A DNA stretch of 64,000 nucleotides from Azospirillum brasilense (lineage in GTDB: Bacteria; Pseudomonadota; Alphaproteobacteria; Azospirillales; Azospirillaceae): assembly GCF_007827795.1 (NCBI RefSeq), contig NZ_VITI01000021.1, positions 1 to 64,000 on the forward strand, read 5' to 3'. The position numbers were made by a program, and so were the translations under genes. The notes under the pieces are model-generated. The model did no database searches. It saw nothing but the letters and a program-made list of their open reading frames with translations, and was not told the origin of the DNA. Below are positions 61,101-64,000 of the stretch, piece by piece; the stretch's first letter is position 1, and every line of letters starts with the position of its first letter.

Positions 61101-63476
61101 TCACGCGCCCTCCTTCTCCGGCGTGGCGGGAGGCAGGCGGATGACGAAGCGCGCCCCGTCCGCCCCCGCCTCTCCCTCCAAGCTGATGGTGCCGCCGAGC
61201 TGGCTGACCGCGTTGTGGACGATGTGCAGGCCGAGACCGGCGTGGCCCCGGTCACGGCGCGTGGTGAAGAAGGGGTCGAAGATGCGCGCACGAAGCTCCA
61301 CCGGGATGCCCCGCCCGTCGTCGGCGACGGCCAGTTCCACGACATCCGCCGCGGCCCTGCGGGCGGCGACCGTCACGGTGCCGCTCCGCCCGTCTCCCTC
61401 TTGCCCATCGGCCCCCTCCCCGGCCGCGAAGCCGTGGTTGACCGCGTTCAGCAACAGGTGCGAGACGATTTGCGCGATGGCCTGCGGATAGCCGTCCATC
61501 ATCAGCCCCGGCGGGCAGTCCACGACGACCCGGTGTTCCGCCGGTTCCCAGAAGGGGCCCAGCGCCTCGACCGCCTGCATCAGGCAGAGGCGGAGGTCGA
61601 AGCGTCGGCGCGTCTCCCCCGCCGGGTCCACCGCCAGCTCCTTGAAGCGCTGGACCAGTTCGGCCGCGCGGACGGTGTTGTTGACCAGCAGTTCGGACAC
61701 GTCGCCCAGGTCGGTCAGGAAGCGTTCCAGCTCGCGGCGGCGCAGCTGGCCCGAATCGAGAAGGCGCTTCATCTTCGGCACCTTCTCGCGGATCAGGGTG
61801 GAGGTGGTGAGCGTGATGCCGAGCGGCGTGTTGATCTCGTGCGCCACCCCGGCCACCACCTGCCCCAGCGCGGCCAGCTTCTCCGCCTGCACCAGATGGG
61901 CCTGGGTCCGCCGCAGTTCGGCCAGGGTGGAGTCCGCCTGTTCCTTGGCGCGGCGCATCTCGTCCTCGCGGCGGTTGATCTCGGCGGCGAAGTGATGGAC
62001 GGCGCGGGCCATGTCGCCCAGCTCGTCGCGCCGCTCCAGATCGGTCACCTGCCCGTCGCGCGGGTCGCGGGCCAGCCGCCGGGTGGCGCTCTGGAGACGG
62101 CGCAGGGGCCGCGTGATGCCGCCGGCCACCAGGAGCGCCGCCCCGGCGGCGAACAGCAGGCCGATGGTCGCCCCGATGAGCAGGGTGGAGCGCAGCAGAT
62201 CGGCGCTGCGCACCGCGCTGTCCTGGAACAGGTCGTTCAGACGGCGGGCGGTGTTCATCACCGCGGCGGCGTCCATGTCCATCGCGGCGATGGCGCCGTT
62301 CTGGCGGGCCAGCCCGTCGGTGGCGCGCTCCAGCCCGTCGCGCCAGGCGGTGATGGCGGCCAGCATCTCGTCCTGGATCAGCGGGGAGATGGGAAGTCGG
62401 GCCACCCGGTCGCCCAGCCGCCCGCTGTCGGCCGCGACATCGCGCAGGCCGCGCGTGTCGCGCCGCTCCAGCGCCCTCAGGGTCCGTCCGCTGAGCGACA
62501 GGGCGGTCATGGCGACGGTCTGGGTTTCCTGTTCCATGGCGTGGGCCGACACGGTGCGGCGCAGAAGCTCGGCCACCTCGGCCTGTACTGCGCCATGGCC
62601 GGTGCCGGTGATGTCCAGCACCCGTTGGGCGGCGGCGTCATAGCGCGGCGCCAGTTCCGGCAGCGTCCGGCGGTCCAGCCGCTCGGCGCGCAACCGCGTC
62701 AGTTCGGCGAGGGCCGTCTCATAAACGTCGTTGGCGGCGCCGGGTGCGCCGTCCTGCCCCTCGACCCCAGCCTGGGCAAGCGACGCGGCAAGGCGGTCCG
62801 CGATGCGCTCCACCCGGTCCAGCGACGGGGCCAAGGAATCGAGCCGCGGCTCCGCTTCGGGTGGCGGACTGGATGAATCGGTGGTGGCCGCCGCGTCCTT
62901 CGCGGCCAGCCGGGCGTGCAGCACCGCTTCCCGCAGGTCGTACAGGCCGTCCATCACGGCGCGGTTGGCAAGCAACTGCCGGTCGACCTCGGCCAGGGAG
63001 GCGACGAGCGCCGCGTTGGCGGCGTGCTGTCGCTGGCCCGCCTGTTCGGCCAGGGCGAGCAGGCGGGCCTCCTGCTCCGCCATGCCGCGGGCGCGGGCGT
63101 CGCTGAAGGCGATGGCGTCCACCAACTCCTCCAGCCGGGCGGTGTGGCGGTCCGACGCGCGGCGGGCGGTGTCAACCGCGTCGGCCTGGGCGCCCTGGTC
63201 CGCCAAGCCGCCCAGCGCCTCCAGCGTCTCCCGCGCGCCATGGGTGGCGCGGCGGAAGGTGACTTCATGGGGCAGGCGGCCTTCGGGGGTGGAGTGGATG
63301 AAGTCGTTGCGGGCCGCGGTGGCGGCGATCATCTCGCGGTAGACGGTGCCGGCCAGGACCGCGGCCTCGCGCGAGCGGCCGGCGCGTTCCAGCAATATCC
63401 AGGCGGACACCGCGATCAGCGCCGCGATGACCACCGGGATTCCACCCACCGTCGCTATGCGATACGAGATCCTCAT
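61101..63476 (-). CDS. Membrane-bound sensor histidine kinase
   Basis: The ATG at 63476 (MRISYRIATVGGIPVVIAAL) gives 791 aa. Two transmembrane helices (about 8-28 and 430-455) enclose a long periplasmic helical sensor region (about 30-430). HAMP (LQSATRRLARDP), a coiled coil, HisKA with GVAHEINTPLG and HATPase_c with LLLNAVNHG, DDGRGIP and HAGLGLHIV follow. No receiver or response regulator gene is beside it, so its partner is unknown. Confidence 0.93.
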   Translation of the reverse strand: MRISYRIATVGGIPVVIAALIAVSAWILLERAGRSREAAVLAGTVYREMIAATAARNDFIHSTPEGRLPHEVTFRRATHGARETLEALGGLADQGAQADAVDTARRASDRHTARLEELVDAIAFSDARARGMAEQEARLLALAEQAGQRQHAANAALVASLAEVDRQLLANRAVMDGLYDLREAVLHARLAAKDAAATTDSSSPPPEAEPRLDSLAPSLDRVERIADRLAASLAQAGVEGQDGAPGAANDVYETALAELTRLRAERLDRRTLPELAPRYDAAAQRVLDITGTGHGAVQAEVAELLRRTVSAHAMEQETQTVAMTALSLSGRTLRALERRDTRGLRDVAADSGRLGDRVARLPISPLIQDEMLAAITAWRDGLERATDGLARQNGAIAAMDMDAAAVMNTARRLNDLFQDSAVRSADLLRSTLLIGATIGLLFAAGAALLVAGGITRPLRRLQSATRRLARDPRDGQVTDLERRDELGDMARAVHHFAAEINRREDEMRRAKEQADSTLAELRRTQAHLVQAEKLAALGQVVAGVAHEINTPLGITLTTSTLIREKVPKMKRLLDSGQLRRRELERFLTDLGDVSELLVNNTVRAAELVQRFKELAVDPAGETRRRFDLRLCLMQAVEALGPFWEPAEHRVVVDCPPGLMMDGYPQAIAQIVSHLLLNAVNHGFAAGEGADGQEGDGRSGTVTVAARRAAADVVELAVADDGRGIPVELRARIFDPFFTTRRDRGHAGLGLHIVHNAVSQLGGTISLEGEAGADGARFVIRLPPATPEKEGA

Positions 63477-63645
63477 CAGGCTCCGCCGGCTGCCGTTCCT
63501 CCGAGGGCCGTGAAAGAGGCCGGCGACGGAACACCGCAAAGCTAGCGATAGCACTCTGGAGTTGTCGAGTTCTTTCAATTTTGGCGAAAATTAAAACTAA
63601 TTTGCGGTATAGCCGGCAATCAACGGGTGTGACGGTTTCAGGTCG

Positions 63646-64000
63646 TCAGCGCGCCGCCCCGCTGGGCGCGGGGCCGGTCGAGGTTTGTGCCGCCGCGCCG
63701 AGCGCCGTTGCGGCGGCGGGGTCCGCCTCGACGCGGCGCTTCAGGATCATCAGGGCGAGCGTCGTGACGATGGTCCCGGCGACGATGGCCAGGACGTAAG
63801 GGCCGAGCGGAGTCACCGCGTTGGGGATCGCCAGCACGAAGACGCCGCCGTGCGGCGCCCGCAGGCCGCAGCCGAACCACATCGACAGGGCGCCGGCCAC
63901 CGCCGACCCGGCCATGGCCGCGGGGATGACGCGCAGCGGGTCCTTGGCGGCGAAGGGAATCGCCCCCTCGGTGATGAAGGCGAGGCCGAGCACGCCCGCG
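63646..64000 (-). CDS. PTS fructose transporter EIIC (FruA-type), C-terminal part only
   Basis: The frame is open to the right edge and ends at 63646. Hydrophobic segments with [20 protein letters not shown] are diagnostic for the IIC part of fructose-specific phosphotransferase enzymes (the glutamate is in the GITEGAIPF motif). About 118 residues are visible. The IIB and other IIC parts lie outside the window. Confidence 0.9.
   Translation of the reverse strand, partial: AGVLGLAFITEGAIPFAAKDPLRVIPAAMAGSAVAGALSMWFGCGLRAPHGGVFVLAIPNAVTPLGPYVLAIVAGTIVTTLALMILKRRVEADPAAATALGAAAQTSTGPAPSGAAR

Overview
The window is high-GC chromosomal DNA of an alphaproteobacterium, most likely Azospirillum (order Rhodospirillales) or a close relative. 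This rests on gene content and arrangement: a phaR / synthase / phaA / phaB block, glycosyltransferases with tetratricopeptide repeats, a caa3 oxidase with fused subunits I and III, several PAS-containing signalling proteins, and B12 and Fur control sites. No rRNA gene is present, so the genus is an inference. Almost all of the window is densely packed core or semi-core sequence. The only mobile-element trace is a partial IS30-family transposase at the left edge, next to the tail of an RTX-type calcium-binding protein.

Layout. 1-2.1 kb: IS30 remnant, RTX tail, a small unknown gene and a secreted Fe/Mn superoxide dismutase. 2.1-3.2 kb: CbiM-type cobalt permease behind a cobalamin riboswitch (minus strand). 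3.4-6.7 kb: two-domain glycosyltransferase and a glutathionylspermidine-synthase-like ATP-grasp protein. 7.0-11.7 kb: polyhydroxybutyrate locus (phaR; a PhaE-like ORF overlapping the synthase; phaA; phaB), followed by a probable non-coding RNA transcript ending near 12122. 12.1-17.5 kb: MFS/LysR, Nudix, EAL phosphodiesterase and YchF. 17.6-21.4 kb: copper-type TonB uptake cluster (DUF2946, OprC-like receptor, TonB). 21.5-27.0 kb: hybrid kinase, CheB and CheR-PAS as three separate genes. 27-30 kb: polA. 30.8 kb: tRNA-Arg(CCG). 31-33.4 kb: lipoprotein hydrolase, ABC ATPase and zinc-finger protein. 33.6-36.4 kb: GGDEF-EAL protein and a periplasmic PDC-like protein. 36.6-41.8 kb: tri-heme cytochrome c divergent from caa3 oxidase genes. 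41.8-44.6 kb: DUF2189, acylphosphatase and xanthine/uracil permease with a structured leader. 44.8-51.9 kb: seven-gene import and catabolic operon (polyamine-type ABC transporter, ureohydrolase, nitrilase, threonine ammonia-lyase) with a divergent LysR gene. 53.1-54.6 kb: membrane protein/XRE pair and cysE. 54.7-59.5 kb: small ORF with a likely frameshift, then FecI-FecR-FecA with a Fur box. 59.5-64 kb: TPR glycosyltransferase, sensor kinase and the 3' part of a fructose PTS IIC gene.

How the genes work together. PhaA and PhaB make 3-hydroxybutyryl-CoA for the PhaC-type synthase, and PhaR probably represses through a CTGC-N4-GCAG site in the phaR/synthase intergenic region. TonB lies directly behind the copper receptor. 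FecI/FecR/FecA form an iron-responsive surface-signalling set. CheB, CheR-PAS and the hybrid kinase look like the separated parts of the large CheB-CheR-PAS-kinase proteins. The 44.8-51.9 kb operon most likely imports a guanidino or polyamine-like compound and degrades it.

No CRISPR array, prophage, toxin-antitoxin pair, biosynthetic gene cluster or defence island was recognised. The most interesting under-explained items are the 260-nt out-of-frame overlap in the pha locus, the orphan transcript candidate at 11.85-12.12 kb, the seven-gene catabolic operon, the structured leader of the permease, the 16-bp palindrome at the kinase/cheB junction, and the operator-like repeat in front of the membrane protein/XRE pair.
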